From positions 947,501 to 1,011,500 of the forward strand of contig SMSO01000034.1 in NCBI GenBank assembly GCA_004764695.1: a DNA stretch of 64,000 nucleotides, written 5' to 3'. Source of the DNA: Schizochytrium sp. TIO01 (lineage: Eukaryota > Sar > Bigyra > Thraustochytrida > Thraustochytriidae). The position numbers and the translations under genes are program-made. The notes under the pieces were generated by a model. It was not told the DNA's origin. It saw only the letters and a program-made list of their open reading frames with translations, and ran no database searches. Positions 50,867 to 60,871 of this stretch are shown here, piece by piece. Each line of letters begins with the position of its first letter. Position 1 is the first letter of the stretch.

Positions 50867-52231
50867 GGCGCCACCGCCAAATCTCCAGCAAAGGTTACAG
50901 AGGCTCCGCCACGCCTCGAACCTCTCTCTTTCACGGCCTCCGCAACCTCTCCAGCGGGGTCCGCCGCGATCAAAGAGGGTTTGATCTGTTCAAATCGATC
51001 GATGATTGATTTTGATCTCATATTTTTATTTCATTCAATCTTAGCAACAATGATCATTATTGCTAACTATGATTAATGATTAGTAAGAACAACGACAACG
51101 ATGATCACATAACTATCGGCCTTTCATACCCTCATATTCTAATAATGTTATTGTCTCAATCTTTTACTTTAATTTTCCAATTAAATAGGAATAACAATAC
51201 AATAATCCTATGATAGAAGAAAAGTTTTAATTTTAGAAGGAAGAGGAGCCAGGTGCTAAGTCGCCCTATGTTGCTCTTATAACCTGGCTATAACTCACTT
51301 AGCTATGGAGGGATGAGTAGGATATAAGATTGTGTACAATGGGTTATAGTACTGTAATTGTAGCCTATACACGCTGCAAGTCGGTTATAGCGGCGAGAGT
51401 TGCGATTCCTTGTCTGGGAGCGATAAAATACTACAGTAGGTATTGTTGGTTCATATCCTAATAAGAATTGATGGTTTGGACGGGAGATAATTAAAATGAA
51501 GAACTGAAGAGGATATAAAAGCCTCGAAGCGAGTGGGTGATTTGGTTCATGACGAGGGAAGCTTGTTTTTATGTTTGTTTTTGTTTTTTACAAAGGGAGG
51601 ATCAACGGCTGGTATTGCCAAACAAATTGTCAATTGTTCTGCTAAGTAACACTTTAGTCCTTAGGTACCTCCTAACAAAACAAATCTTCAGACAAAAACA
51701 ACGACCAGATGAACGATATCGCATTTCAATATTCCGATTGCCGGAGACATCTTGACCAAGCAAATCCAATAAATTTATGACCTGTTTCGGTGTTCATCTA
51801 TTCTACTATTTATTCCATCGTGTGTTAACGTCTACTGCTGATTTTATTTCAGATGCCTGAGTGTTCATTAATTTGAGCCTGGGTTCCACTTCTTTTTAAT
51901 ACACAGGCCTGTTAGGCAACTCATTTTACTGAAGTTATTGTTTGCTTTGACTGATGCTCGTTTCCCAAGCTTAAAACGAAAAGGTCTCATTTTAGAACTT
52001 GACTGGTGAGAGCTAAAAGAAAAGAAGGAAAAAGAATGTCTTAAAAAGTTGAGTGGGTATTTTTGTTTGAATTTTTGTTCGATTTTTAGTTTGATTTTTC
52101 GTTTGAATATTCGCTGGCAAGAGAACAACATTGGTTGGAGCGCAATTCCGGAATCGCGAGACCGACAGCAGAACTGCTGTCGTGTTGCGAGGAAGTTGAC
52201 TTCAAGTTAGCAAGTGTTTCAATTCTGCACG
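50867..52231. other. Divergent intergenic region, 1.4 kb
   Basis: Lies between the 5' ends of CPSF73 and NOP9. The first 100 bases are CpG-rich leader-like sequence, the middle is AT-rich, and the NOP9-proximal 90 bases hold two inverted repeats. Four GTTATAG-type words occur at 51277-51390. A GATCAAA inverted repeat lies at 50968-50986. No gene or RNA recognised. Confidence 0.5.
52145..52182. promoter_or_regulatory. Two adjacent inverted repeats upstream of NOP9
   Basis: ATTCCGGAAT (52145-52154) is a perfect 10-bp palindrome, and CGACAGCAG-AA-CTGCTGTCG (52163-52182) has perfect 9-bp arms. Both lie 50-90 bases upstream of the NOP9 ATG, in the promoter or leader. They could bind dimeric regulators or fold in the RNA. 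The role is inferred from position only. Confidence 0.35.
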
Positions 52232-54286
52232 ATGGCGGAGGCATCTGCGGATTCTATCCTTTCCTCCCATGTGGATGGCGGCGCCGAGGAGGACCTCGGT
52301 CCAGACACCTGGTCAAATCTTCGTCCTCGCAAGCTTGATGAAGACATGGTAACTTACGTCAAGGGAGTCGAGGGTGCTCTCGCATCTGCCCTGGATGCGG
52401 AGAGTCACCGCGCTCTCGTCAAAAATGTCTTTGAAGAGCTTATCAATCACGAGGCAAGTCTTTCCTGTGCCAAACGTATGTCATACGCCCTTGAGGCGCT
52501 TCTGCGCCATGCCGAAGCATCTCAACTGGAGACCTTCCTCGCCAACACCAAGCGCTACTTCGGCTTTGTCAGCTCTGACCGCCAAGGATCGCACGTACTT
52601 CAGACTCTCTTCAGCCAAATCTACGCTGTGCTCAACGGCAAAGTCTCCAAGAAGATTGGTGGCGATGACAAAAACGATAACGATGAACCTAATGAAGACG
52701 AAGACGATGACGATGAGGACGATGATGAAGATGAAGAAACCAAAGCTGCCAGCGAGGAGGCTCGTAAGAAGCTCCGTGAGCTTGTGTTAGACCTTGCTAA
52801 GACTCTTGTTGTGAAGGAGGTTTGGATTGACATGATGTATGATCCATGCGCCACGCACGTAGTCAGGGCCCTCCTGCTCGTCCTGGCCGGCCAGGACCCG
52901 AGGGAGAAAAAGAAGTCTGGTGAAACTATTCAGGCTACGCGCATGCGGAGACACGCACAGACTGATAGCGAGTTCACGGCCTCACTCACGGCCTTTATGG
53001 TGGCAATGGCGTCATGGACTGGCAGGGATATTAAGGAGGCTTGCGAAAACACGCATGCATCTCCCGTCGTGCAGATTGTGCTGCAACATGCTAACTCGAG
53101 GCATAAATCATGGAAAGCTGTCGTCAATAAGGTTGTAGGTGGTGAAGATGGCGTGGAGCCTTCACACCAGGTCTTCTGGGCGTGTGCTCAGCACCGCGTA
53201 TGCAGCCATGTTGTGCAGGTCGTTGTTACCTCCTGTGATGACATTTACTTTGACGAGATGGTCTTTGAGAAATGCATCAAGGGTAGCATGCTGGAGGGTC
53301 TTAAACACCCAGTCGCTAACCACGTTTTGCAAAGTGCACTGGGGCGCATGCATTCTGATGGACAAGTCAAGGAGGCCTTGGATGAGCTTGAGCCAGAGAT
53401 GGAGAAGCGTATTCTTGGCAGTCGCCTGGGTATTCTCTGGCGCCTTTGCGAGGCTAGCGTTATGCGCAGCAAGAATATTCAAAGCCGTCTCACGCGTACT
53501 GTGCTGCGAGCATTGCGCTCTCGTCGCGACAGCATGCCAGGCCAGGCCGGTGCTCCCAAGGGTGCAATCGAATACCTTCTGGGTCTCGAGGAGCGCAACG
53601 GTCCCGCATCTGCTACCGCTGAGAAGCAAGCTGACGACGAAGATAAGGAAGAAGGTGACCAAGAGGAGGAAGAATTCACTCGTGTGCGTGTCTCTGTCCT
53701 TGGCGCACGTGTCGCTGGTGCAATGCTCCAGTTTGCTCCGGAGAGCGCCCGAACCTTGCTCGAAAGTCTTGCATCAATGGATGAGCTTTCCTTGCAGCAG
53801 CTTGCGTGCGATCCGGTGGGTGGGCGCTACGTTCTGGAGCCATTGATGGACGCTCCTGAGGGAGCACTTTGGGCAAAGCAGCGTGTGCTCGCTAAGCTCA
53901 AGAGCAAGATCACGCGTTTAGCTGGCGATAAGTTTGGCTGCCACGTCCTGCGTAAGGCTTTTGATGCTGGTACGCTGAAGGATCGTACGGTTATTGTCAA
54001 GGCCCTTTCCCGCAAGCAACAACGTCTCGCAGGTTCGAAGAGTGGAGCAAACCTTTTGCGTCACTGCAAGGTAACTCTGTATGCGCGCCACCCGGACCAG
54101 TGGAACTCTGCACAGAACCATGTTAAGACCAAGACTAAGAAACAAACCCTCACAAACTTCATGATGGACCTTGAGCAAACCTCTAATAAACGCAAGCCAA
54201 AGTCGAGCGAGGCCAAGGAAACCAAGCCGGACGATCTTGGGGAACCTGTTCGCGCTGCCAAGAAGGCTAAGAAGCAGCTTCTGTAG
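52232..54286 (+). CDS. NOP9: Nucleolar Pumilio-like protein NOP9
   Basis: 684 codons from the ATG at 52232 (context ACGATGGCG); six more codons are open upstream without an ATG. The protein is built of Pumilio-type helical repeats: RQGSHVLQTLF near 108-120, ATHVVRALL near 210, HRVCSHVVQVVV near 330, HPVANHVLQSAL near 370, GGRYVLEPLM near 530 and KFGCHVLRKAFD near 565. An acidic stretch at about 150-175 interrupts the repeats and a basic tail ends in KKAKKQLL. The many degenerate repeats spread over the whole length distinguish NOP9 from classic PUF proteins. Yeast Nop9 binds pre-rRNA near the 20S/ITS1 site and is required for 18S production. Confidence 0.88.
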   Translation: MAEASADSILSSHVDGGAEEDLGPDTWSNLRPRKLDEDMVTYVKGVEGALASALDAESHRALVKNVFEELINHEASLSCAKRMSYALEALLRHAEASQLETFLANTKRYFGFVSSDRQGSHVLQTLFSQIYAVLNGKVSKKIGGDDKNDNDEPNEDEDDDDEDDDEDEETKAASEEARKKLRELVLDLAKTLVVKEVWIDMMYDPCATHVVRALLLVLAGQDPREKKKSGETIQATRMRRHAQTDSEFTASLTAFMVAMASWTGRDIKEACENTHASPVVQIVLQHANSRHKSWKAVVNKVVGGEDGVEPSHQVFWACAQHRVCSHVVQVVVTSCDDIYFDEMVFEKCIKGSMLEGLKHPVANHVLQSALGRMHSDGQVKEALDELEPEMEKRILGSRLGILWRLCEASVMRSKNIQSRLTRTVLRALRSRRDSMPGQAGAPKGAIEYLLGLEERNGPASATAEKQADDEDKEEGDQEEEEFTRVRVSVLGARVAGAMLQFAPESARTLLESLASMDELSLQQLACDPVGGRYVLEPLMDAPEGALWAKQRVLAKLKSKITRLAGDKFGCHVLRKAFDAGTLKDRTVIVKALSRKQQRLAGSKSGANLLRHCKVTLYARHPDQWNSAQNHVKTKTKKQTLTNFMMDLEQTSNKRKPKSSEAKETKPDDLGEPVRAAKKAKKQLL

Positions 54287-55252
54287 GCAAATCCAGCGTA
54301 ACATTTCTAAAAAACACAAAGAATCACACTCTTCGACCACCACATACAAATATACCTTTGTGCCCTTGTGGGTATTCCACGGTCGCTCAGGTCCGACGAA
54401 ACTACATACTTAGTGCTAGCATCGATGAAGAGCTGGCATTAAAGGCAACAACATCACATAGCAAAAAGAAACCCTCTTTTACTTTCAAACATGGTTTGAG
54501 AAAGATTGGACCAGCATCGTCACGAAGAAAGGCGTTCACTTTCAATTATCTGCTCATGGCATTAACCTCGTGTGTCATTGCCTTTTCCTCACTCCATGTT
54601 TTACTTTGGTACTACTATTACTTTGATAAAATCGAAATATTGAAATGAATCTGTTAAAATGTACGTTTCATTGATGTTGAAGAGTAGACAAGAAGACACG
54701 GAAACGAAGAATGAATTATCTCATAAAACTTCTATAATTTCGAAATAATTTTGTTTTAAACAAGTCAGACATTAGTGTAGCGTGGTTATAATAATGGACA
54801 CCTCTTATTCTTGAAATATTTTTGTCAAAGTACTGGTATATAACAGTCAAAGGAAATTGCACAATGTAAAATATGTAGTAGTTTATTTGGAAAGTTTTTG
54901 CCTTAACAGCCATCCCATAATTCCGTGCATACTCGCAAAGCACATCCCAACAAGTAGACGACGATAGAGCACATCCTAGTGAATCTCCGAAGGTCCCTCA
55001 ATTCCCCTCTATGAAATGCAGAATCCAGTCTTCTGCGTCCAGCAAAAAGGAAAGCCCAGGATATCACAACGCCTGAATTTTCAGGAGGCAATTATACATG
55101 CTTTTGGTCACAGGAAAGTAGATTTTTCAGTAGGTCAAGTTTAGGTCCAGTAACTTTCAGTACAACAAAGTGAAGAAACTTCAAACAAATCAACGCAGCT
55201 TTCAGCGATGCTCTACCCCTGTCTGCTGTGATCATTTTTCTGCCCACTAAAT
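54287..55252. other. Convergent intergenic region, 1 kb
   Basis: Between the ends of NOP9 and MPP6. A 96-codon plus-strand frame (54358-54648) has a hydrophobic patch but no ATG at its start and no domain. The sequence is AT-rich at 54640-54900. No gene supported. Confidence 0.45.
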
Positions 55253-55948
55253 CTATTTCTGTTGGCGTTTCGTCTTTTTGCGTGGTCGCTCTTGAATATT
55301 TGTTGCAAAAAGGTCAGCCATTTCATCCTCTCCAATAGCATCTTCTTCAAGAACCCGGTCTTTTGCCATCTGCGCTGCCATACGTTTGCTCTGGGCCTGG
55401 ACATCCTCGAGCTTGCGGTTAAAGGATCCAAACGACTTGCGGCCCGAAAGGTTTTGTGGCGCGACCTTCAGAGGTTCGCAAACAAGCTTTCCTGTGGTGG
55501 ACTGGAGCAGTGAAGGGTCGATAACCCACTTGTCTTCGCGCATCTTACGAAGACGAGCGGCCTCGGCCTGGGCTGCCTCGCGTTCATCCTCTTTGCGCTT
55601 CATAAACTTTAGACCTCGAACTCCCCGAGAGAGTTCTGTCTTCGGCTTCGCAGCGTAGTCTTCGCCACGCTGGGCGATGCCCGGCATGACGGGCCTGGAG
55701 TCCAACTCCAGGACGCCACCGGGACGACCATCATCGTCAACCTCGGGCCGAGATCGCTCTGCCGGCGCAGGAACAGGACTAGGCTTAGGCTTGGAGGCCT
55801 TCGGGCCGTGGAGACCGCCGGTCTTGCTGGCAGAAGAAGCTGGGTGAGGCTGCTTGCTGCGAGGATTGGCTGCCTGGGGTTTCTTCGAGGACGAGGACGA
55901 AGACTTCTTCTTCTTCTTGCCAGGTGCGGGTGCTCCGGGCCTCCACAT
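55253..55948 (-). CDS. MPHOSPH6: M-phase phosphoprotein 6 (MPP6), exosome cofactor homologue
   Basis: 231 codons from an ATG. The N-terminal 100 residues are a Lys/Ser/Pro-rich extension. The family core follows: SRGVRGLKFMKRKEDERE (about 105-122, the exosome-tethering segment), KWVIDPSLL (about 145) and GRKSFGSFNRKLEDV (about 170-184, the conserved SFGGFN-type motif), then an acidic patch and a basic tail RPRKKTKRQQK. MPP6 is a small RNA-binding cofactor that links the nuclear exosome to Mtr4 for 5.8S rRNA maturation and RNA surveillance. Human MPP6 is 160 residues, so the extension is lineage-specific. It diverges from the RIO1 gene. Confidence 0.85.
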   Translation of the reverse strand: MWRPGAPAPGKKKKKSSSSSSKKPQAANPRSKQPHPASSASKTGGLHGPKASKPKPSPVPAPAERSRPEVDDDGRPGGVLELDSRPVMPGIAQRGEDYAAKPKTELSRGVRGLKFMKRKEDEREAAQAEAARLRKMREDKWVIDPSLLQSTTGKLVCEPLKVAPQNLSGRKSFGSFNRKLEDVQAQSKRMAAQMAKDRVLEEDAIGEDEMADLFATNIQERPRKKTKRQQK

Positions 55949-57443
55949 TGTGCCACAAAGCTTCAGCGAAAGTTGCTCTGGCTGACTGCAGTTCCGTTGG
56001 TAGAATGTTGATATGCCTTATGGTGACGGCGACGTTGAGCCCTGATTGTTGTACAAACATTTTCAATTTTCACTTCTCTTTTTCCTTTCTTTTTGGGTGG
56101 CCGTCGATATGGGTCACCTTCGACCAAAGAAATATTGGGTGGTGTTTTGATGCGTTGCGGAAATTCTAATCTTCAAGTTGATCCAAAAGGTGAAAGGACA
56201 TCTCAGCAATTATAAACACGTCTTCTTTCAGGGAGGAGGTGGGCGAATCTAAGAATTTTGGAATTCATGAGCGCTACATGCCAACGTGCTCGAATGTTTT
56301 CCCTTGCCAGACGCAAAGAGGTTTTTGAGGACTGAATGTGTAGTTGCGGTGAGGCTCAGTGGCGTTCGTTCGCAGGTTGTTGATTGGGCATAGAAGAAGA
56401 ATTGTAGCATGGAGCTCAAGACTCTAAGCACTTAACGATGTTATCACAGAGTGGCGACCTTGGACAATTAAATTTGGACAGCTTTTTAGAAGGTCAATCA
56501 GTTTCGTTTAAAGGAGCCCGGCTCACTGTCTAAAGCAAGCTGCAGCTTGCCTCAAAAGCATCTTATAATTGTCATAGGTGCCGCACAGCAAATTAGCGGA
56601 CGAAGTCTTCCGGGCTAAATAGCCCTTTTCTCAGAGGAGTGAACTTTCTTAAAACGTTCCATTCTAATCTGTGCAATCCCCGCACTGGCGTAGCGAGATG
56701 CCGTTTGATTCGATGAGACCAAGGTGATAGAACTAAGCACCAAAATCTCCAGCTATCCTGCATTTCTAGTAGTGCTTGTGGTGTCAGTGCTTCGTTCGAA
56801 GGCTTCGGATGACAATCCTTTCATTCCATTGGGTCATGCTCCGATACGGCTTTGCCACAATGGTGCCGACAGCGGACCTTTCACAGAACGTGAGATTGAT
56901 CACTACAGCCTAACTCTCTTGTAGCCAGGGCGGAATTGAGTGCTTCTTCAGAATCTCTTCAGAACCTCCTCAACACCCAATGCGCTCTGCACGAGCACAG
57001 AACCATTCTCCGCTCACGCCACCTGATCAATGAGAGCTTTCGTAATGCGACGCGTGAATTGTTATTTCTACCCGACGATTCCTCACGACAATCGAATTCG
57101 CTAAAATGGAGAGGCACCCCTGAGAGTATCAAGTCGCGGGTCTTGCCTCCGATGCGGCGTTCCATAGCGGTTCTGCGCGTTCCGATTTTCAGAAAAGACA
57201 CTTTCGTGAATAGAGAGTGAAATGAACGAAAAAGAGAAATCAAAAGAAAGGAGGGATCTCTGAGCAGCAAATCGCAATCGCTCTGCGGTTGCAGTTTGCT
57301 TTGCAGGAGAACTTCGGGGTTTGCATTTGTTGAACAGCTTACCTTGTAACTTCTTATTTTCACGTGTAGTTGTTGTTTGCCTTTTGGTCCGGTTGGTTGC
57401 TCAGCTTTCGTTTTCGTTCGATCATCCCAATTGGATCGAGACT
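55949..57443. other. Divergent intergenic region, 1.5 kb, with a possible small spliced frame
   Basis: Carries the promoters of MPP6 and RIO1. Within it, two adjacent plus-strand frames (56724-56924, beginning with a signal-peptide-like hydrophobic run FLVVLVVSVL, and 56936-57220) have protein-like composition but are in different frames and lack a clean ATG start. They might be exons of a small secreted protein. I could not identify it and would not annotate it as a gene on this evidence. Confidence 0.3.
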
Positions 57444-59533
57444 ATGCCGGCTTCGCCCTGGGCTACGGCAGCCTCTTCGGCTCCCGCTTGTGGACCTAGC
57501 ATGGCGGACATTATGAGCTCGCAGCTTGCAGAAAGTATGTCTAAGAACGATTTTCCTGAGATCTCCAGCTCTGGTCAAAATTCCAACAATACCGCAGATG
57601 CAAGACGCTTTTCTGGCAGTGGCGGCAATGTCTACGATGATGATGACGCAGATCTGAAGCTGGCTTTAGCACTTTCAAGAGCTGAAGCTTTTGGATCAGA
57701 TGATTCTGGTGCGTATGCTGCTGAGGATGCAGATGATGGCTATGGTGAGCAAGCTCTTAAGGACTCGCAGCAGGACAAAGTTGAGACCAATGATGCCAAA
57801 GAAAGCCCCTCTGTAGACGAGGCAGCAGATTTGGCACTTGCCCTAAGCCTACAAGAGGAGGAAGAAGCTGCATTGGAAACTTTTCGAGCCTATGAGCAGA
57901 AGAACTTCGCAGGAAAAGTTAAGCTCCGCTCAAGATTTCGCACACCTGAGGAGATTTATGCAGCACAGCTCTCAGCTGCAACGCCAGAGAATGTGAGATA
58001 TTCTGCAGACGATGCCGACGCGTTGAAAGCGGAAATGGATAGCATTCGTGACGCATTTGCGGAAGAGCTTGGATCTGGGGTAAAAACAAATGGCCAACGA
58101 CTGCCGCCATGGCCAGTACGTAACAAGGCTCTCAAGGGACAGGGCGGTGACGAGGAGATTATTACCAAACACGATTCAGAAATTAGTGCCCAGCGCAACT
58201 GGGCAAAGCTTGCAAATGACCCACGTACAGGCAAGGCTGGATCTGGTCCAGGTAATCACAAAATCTCGAACCGTGTTTACAACTCGCTAAAACACAACAT
58301 GCGTAAGCAGCAGAATACCACCAAGGGTCTGTCAGCAACTGTGGAGCGCGATACTATGCAAACACATGCAAAAGGTTTAGATCAGCGTGCTCGGCTTACT
58401 CTACAGAAACTTCTGAATGCAGGCTTGCTTGAGGAAGTGAACGGCATCGTGCGTACAGGAAAGGAAGCTGTCGTATTCCACGCAACTGGTCTCTATGACA
58501 GTGCTGCGGAGTACGGTGAGGACATTCTTCAGCATATGCCTGAGGAGGCCTCGGAATTATGGGGTCAGAACGGCACTGAAGACTCCACTAACAAGGATGC
58601 GAGCCCTTCAAGCGGCGAAGTCGCGGAAGAAAGCGAGACTTCGAATCTCAAGGATTATGGCGATACCATCACGGGCATGGTTCCCTCAGACGGAGAGGAG
58701 GACGAGGATAGCGTTCACGAAGAGGAAACTGCAACCAAAAAGCGTTCTAGGAAGCGAAACAAACCTATGGAGGAGGTTGTCATTCGAGACTTTGCAATTA
58801 AACTCTTTAAAACGACCTTGACAGAGTTTAAGAATCGGTTGGACTATGTAAGGGTGACCATCGCTTTCGTGTTGTTGAGCAGTTGACTCGTCAGAACCCT
58901 CGAAAGGTGGTTCGTGTGTGGGCCGAGAAGGAAATGCGTAATTTGACTCGCGTCCGCCGTGCTGGCCTACCGTGTCCGTACCCAGTAGCACTGGTTAATA
59001 ACCTGCTTGTGATGGAGTTCATCGGCGAGAATGGTTGGCCTGCACCACAGCTTAAGGAGGCAAATATTTCAGTGAGACGCATGGAGAAGTGCTATGAACA
59101 AGTTACCTGCATCATGTTTGCTTTGCTTGCGCAGTGCGGACTTGTGCATGCAGATCTTAGTGAATACAATATTCTTTACATGCATGGTAAATGCTACGTC
59201 ATTGATCTTGGTCAGGCTGTCCTCCACGTTCATCCTAAGGCGCGTCAATTTCTTCTGACTGATTGTGTGAATGTGACTCGATTCTTCCAATCTCGTGGGG
59301 TGAGACAGTTGATTGAACCAGAAATTTTGGTAGATCTGCTGATGGATTCTATGCTTCCAGGCAGAACTAAGCCGCAGAGCTTCGACGAAGCTTGCCAAAT
59401 GTGGTTACCTCAGTTTAATGAGGCAGTTAGCGCCTCTGAATTGGGTGGTGACATTCCTGAAATGGTTGCTCACGAAAATGAGTTGCCGATCATCTCTTCT
59501 TCACAAGCGCCTGCTCCGAACTTGACCGCATAA
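57444..59533 (+). CDS. RIOK1: RIO1 atypical protein kinase, reading frame broken by one base near 58849
   Basis: ATG at 57444; the frame upstream lacks ATG. The first 468 codons give an acidic N-terminus with a DDDD patch, then LNAGLLEEVNGIVRTGKEAVVF, the RIO1 ATP-binding opening (about residue 337). About 100 acidic inserted residues follow, then AIKLFKT with the ATP-binding lysine (about 453), up to NRLDYV. There the frame runs into a stop at 58884. The next frame resumes as KGDHRFR, then NPRKVVRVWAEKEMRNL, HADLSEYN (catalytic Asp) and VIDLGQAV (metal-binding Asp) to a stop at 59533. The two halves join exactly where RIO1 proteins have GEFRFR before NPRK, so one base is missing at about 58847-58851. 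RIO1 finishes 40S maturation in the cytoplasm. Alternative: a 35-base intron at 58848-58882 (GTAAGG...AG). Confidence 0.85.
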
Positions 59534-59971
59534 TTAGGTTTACTTTCGTGCTACAAAGTAATCAGCATAAAGTAATTTCGAATGGATTAGTGAAACTAGA
59601 ATAGAAATAGATGTTTTTTTTTTTTTTTGAATCCCGTTGTTAGGCAGTAAAGTATCAATCGTCAGGTATTTTTTTTTTCTAAAGATTCTCAAAATTTTGT
59701 ACCAATTCCTCATTTTGAAAACACAAGATGGCTGCGTTTATTTATTTATTATTATTTTAAAATAAGTCTAAGCTTATAGGTGTTACTCATCGTTCATGCC
59801 AGATTCTTGATCACCTCTGAAATCAAGCCTTCAAAACTAGGGAATGCCATTTAGTTTCTGACTTGGATTTGAATTTGGGAGGGAATTCTTCCACCATGGA
59901 TAGATGTCGTCAAGACAAGATGGTAAGAGCAGTAATAAATTGAAGATTTCTAACTACTATTGTCAAATGCA
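59534..59971. other. Convergent 3' intergenic region
   Basis: AT-rich, with poly-T runs at about 59612-59629 and 59669-59679. On the minus strand these are poly-A runs just downstream of the arginase-family gene. No gene seen. Confidence 0.5.
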
Positions 59972-60871
59972 TTAGTTCGTGGAGCCTTTTGAGACGTTTT
60001 CACCTATTAGAGGCAGGCTCGATAAAGTGTTACTGAGCTCAACCAGATTCCACGGGAGAAACTCAGTAATCGCAAGACCGACAATCGGAGCTTGGGCATT
60101 GGCTGCTTTGAGAATCTTGCTAATCTGCGGAAGCTGCATCTTTCCCTGAGCGATACCATCAAAGGCACTTTCTGGCACATTGGGGTTTCTAAAGTATAAG
60201 AAATCATACAAACTGGCCGATAGGACGTCGAGGTCGAAGTGTACAGCAATATACTTCGCATTGCGCTCCTTGAGCCAATCGATAACAGGGTCCGGAGAAT
60301 CAGCGAGGTCTTCTGGGGACAGAGCAGCAAGGCCCTTCTCCTGAATAAAACCGGACTCAAAGGAAGAGGGTTCGTTCAGACCCACGTAGAGCACTTGCTC
60401 CGGTTTCAATTTAAGCGGAACCTGATCCACAAAGTCCTTATCGCCCTCGCCCATAAGCATGGCAAGAACGTGAGCGTGAGCATGATTATACTCATTAGGG
60501 CTCATAATATCAGGGTGAGCATCAATCCAAAGTACTGCAAGATCTTCTCCATACTTCTCGTTAAGGTACGCAATAGGCGCAAGGTCAACGAGACAGTCTC
60601 CTCCTACCGTGACAATCGAATCTGGTTTGTGCTTGTCGATGGCTGCAAATGCCTTATCAAGATTGTCAAGAAGTGCACTACGCGATAGGATTCCATCTTC
60701 TTCCTCGCGTTCCTCCTCCTTTGCGGGGGGCACTGCAACTTTCTCCACGGGGCCAGTAGCCTCTGGCAAAATAGCTGCAAGAACCCTGGCACCAAGATGG
60801 TATGTTGGCTGGTCTCCACCCTGCCACTGAGGCAAGACGAGTCTGAGAGTTTTGCCTAATCCCTGTTCCAT
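59972..60871 (-). CDS. Arginase/agmatinase-family protein with a Cys in place of the first metal histidine
   Basis: 299 codons from the ATG at 60871; the frame extends 23 codons further without ATG. The ureohydrolase fold is recognisable: GGDC (residues 90-93), DAHPD (117-121), a His/Ala-rich NHAHAHV segment (129-135), DLD (213-215) and ITEF (268-271). In arginases the first motif is GGDHS, whose His binds manganese. Here it is Cys93, while D117, H119, D121, D213 and D215 are present. The N-terminus, with PQWQGG and YHLGA, resembles a bacterial arginase-like subfamily that I recall carrying the same Cys. Substrate is therefore uncertain (arginine, agmatine or another guanidino compound). Bacterial origin by transfer is possible. 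Confidence 0.82.
   Translation of the reverse strand: MEQGLGKTLRLVLPQWQGGDQPTYHLGARVLAAILPEATGPVEKVAVPPAKEEEREEEDGILSRSALLDNLDKAFAAIDKHKPDSIVTVGGDCLVDLAPIAYLNEKYGEDLAVLWIDAHPDIMSPNEYNHAHAHVLAMLMGEGDKDFVDQVPLKLKPEQVLYVGLNEPSSFESGFIQEKGLAALSPEDLADSPDPVIDWLKERNAKYIAVHFDLDVLSASLYDFLYFRNPNVPESAFDGIAQGKMQLPQISKILKAANAQAPIVGLAITEFLPWNLVELSNTLSSLPLIGENVSKGSTN

Noticed and set aside
54358-54648. 96-codon frame with a hydrophobic patch between NOP9 and MPP6
   Set aside because: It begins at TTG; the first ATG is far downstream and leaves about 30 codons. It probably represents the 3' flank of NOP9.
58848-58894. Short intron in RIO1 (GTAAGG to AG at 58882 or 58894)
   Set aside because: Not fully excluded, but removal would delete the family-conserved GDHRFR segment, which reads perfectly in the downstream frame. 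A one-base indel explains the data better.
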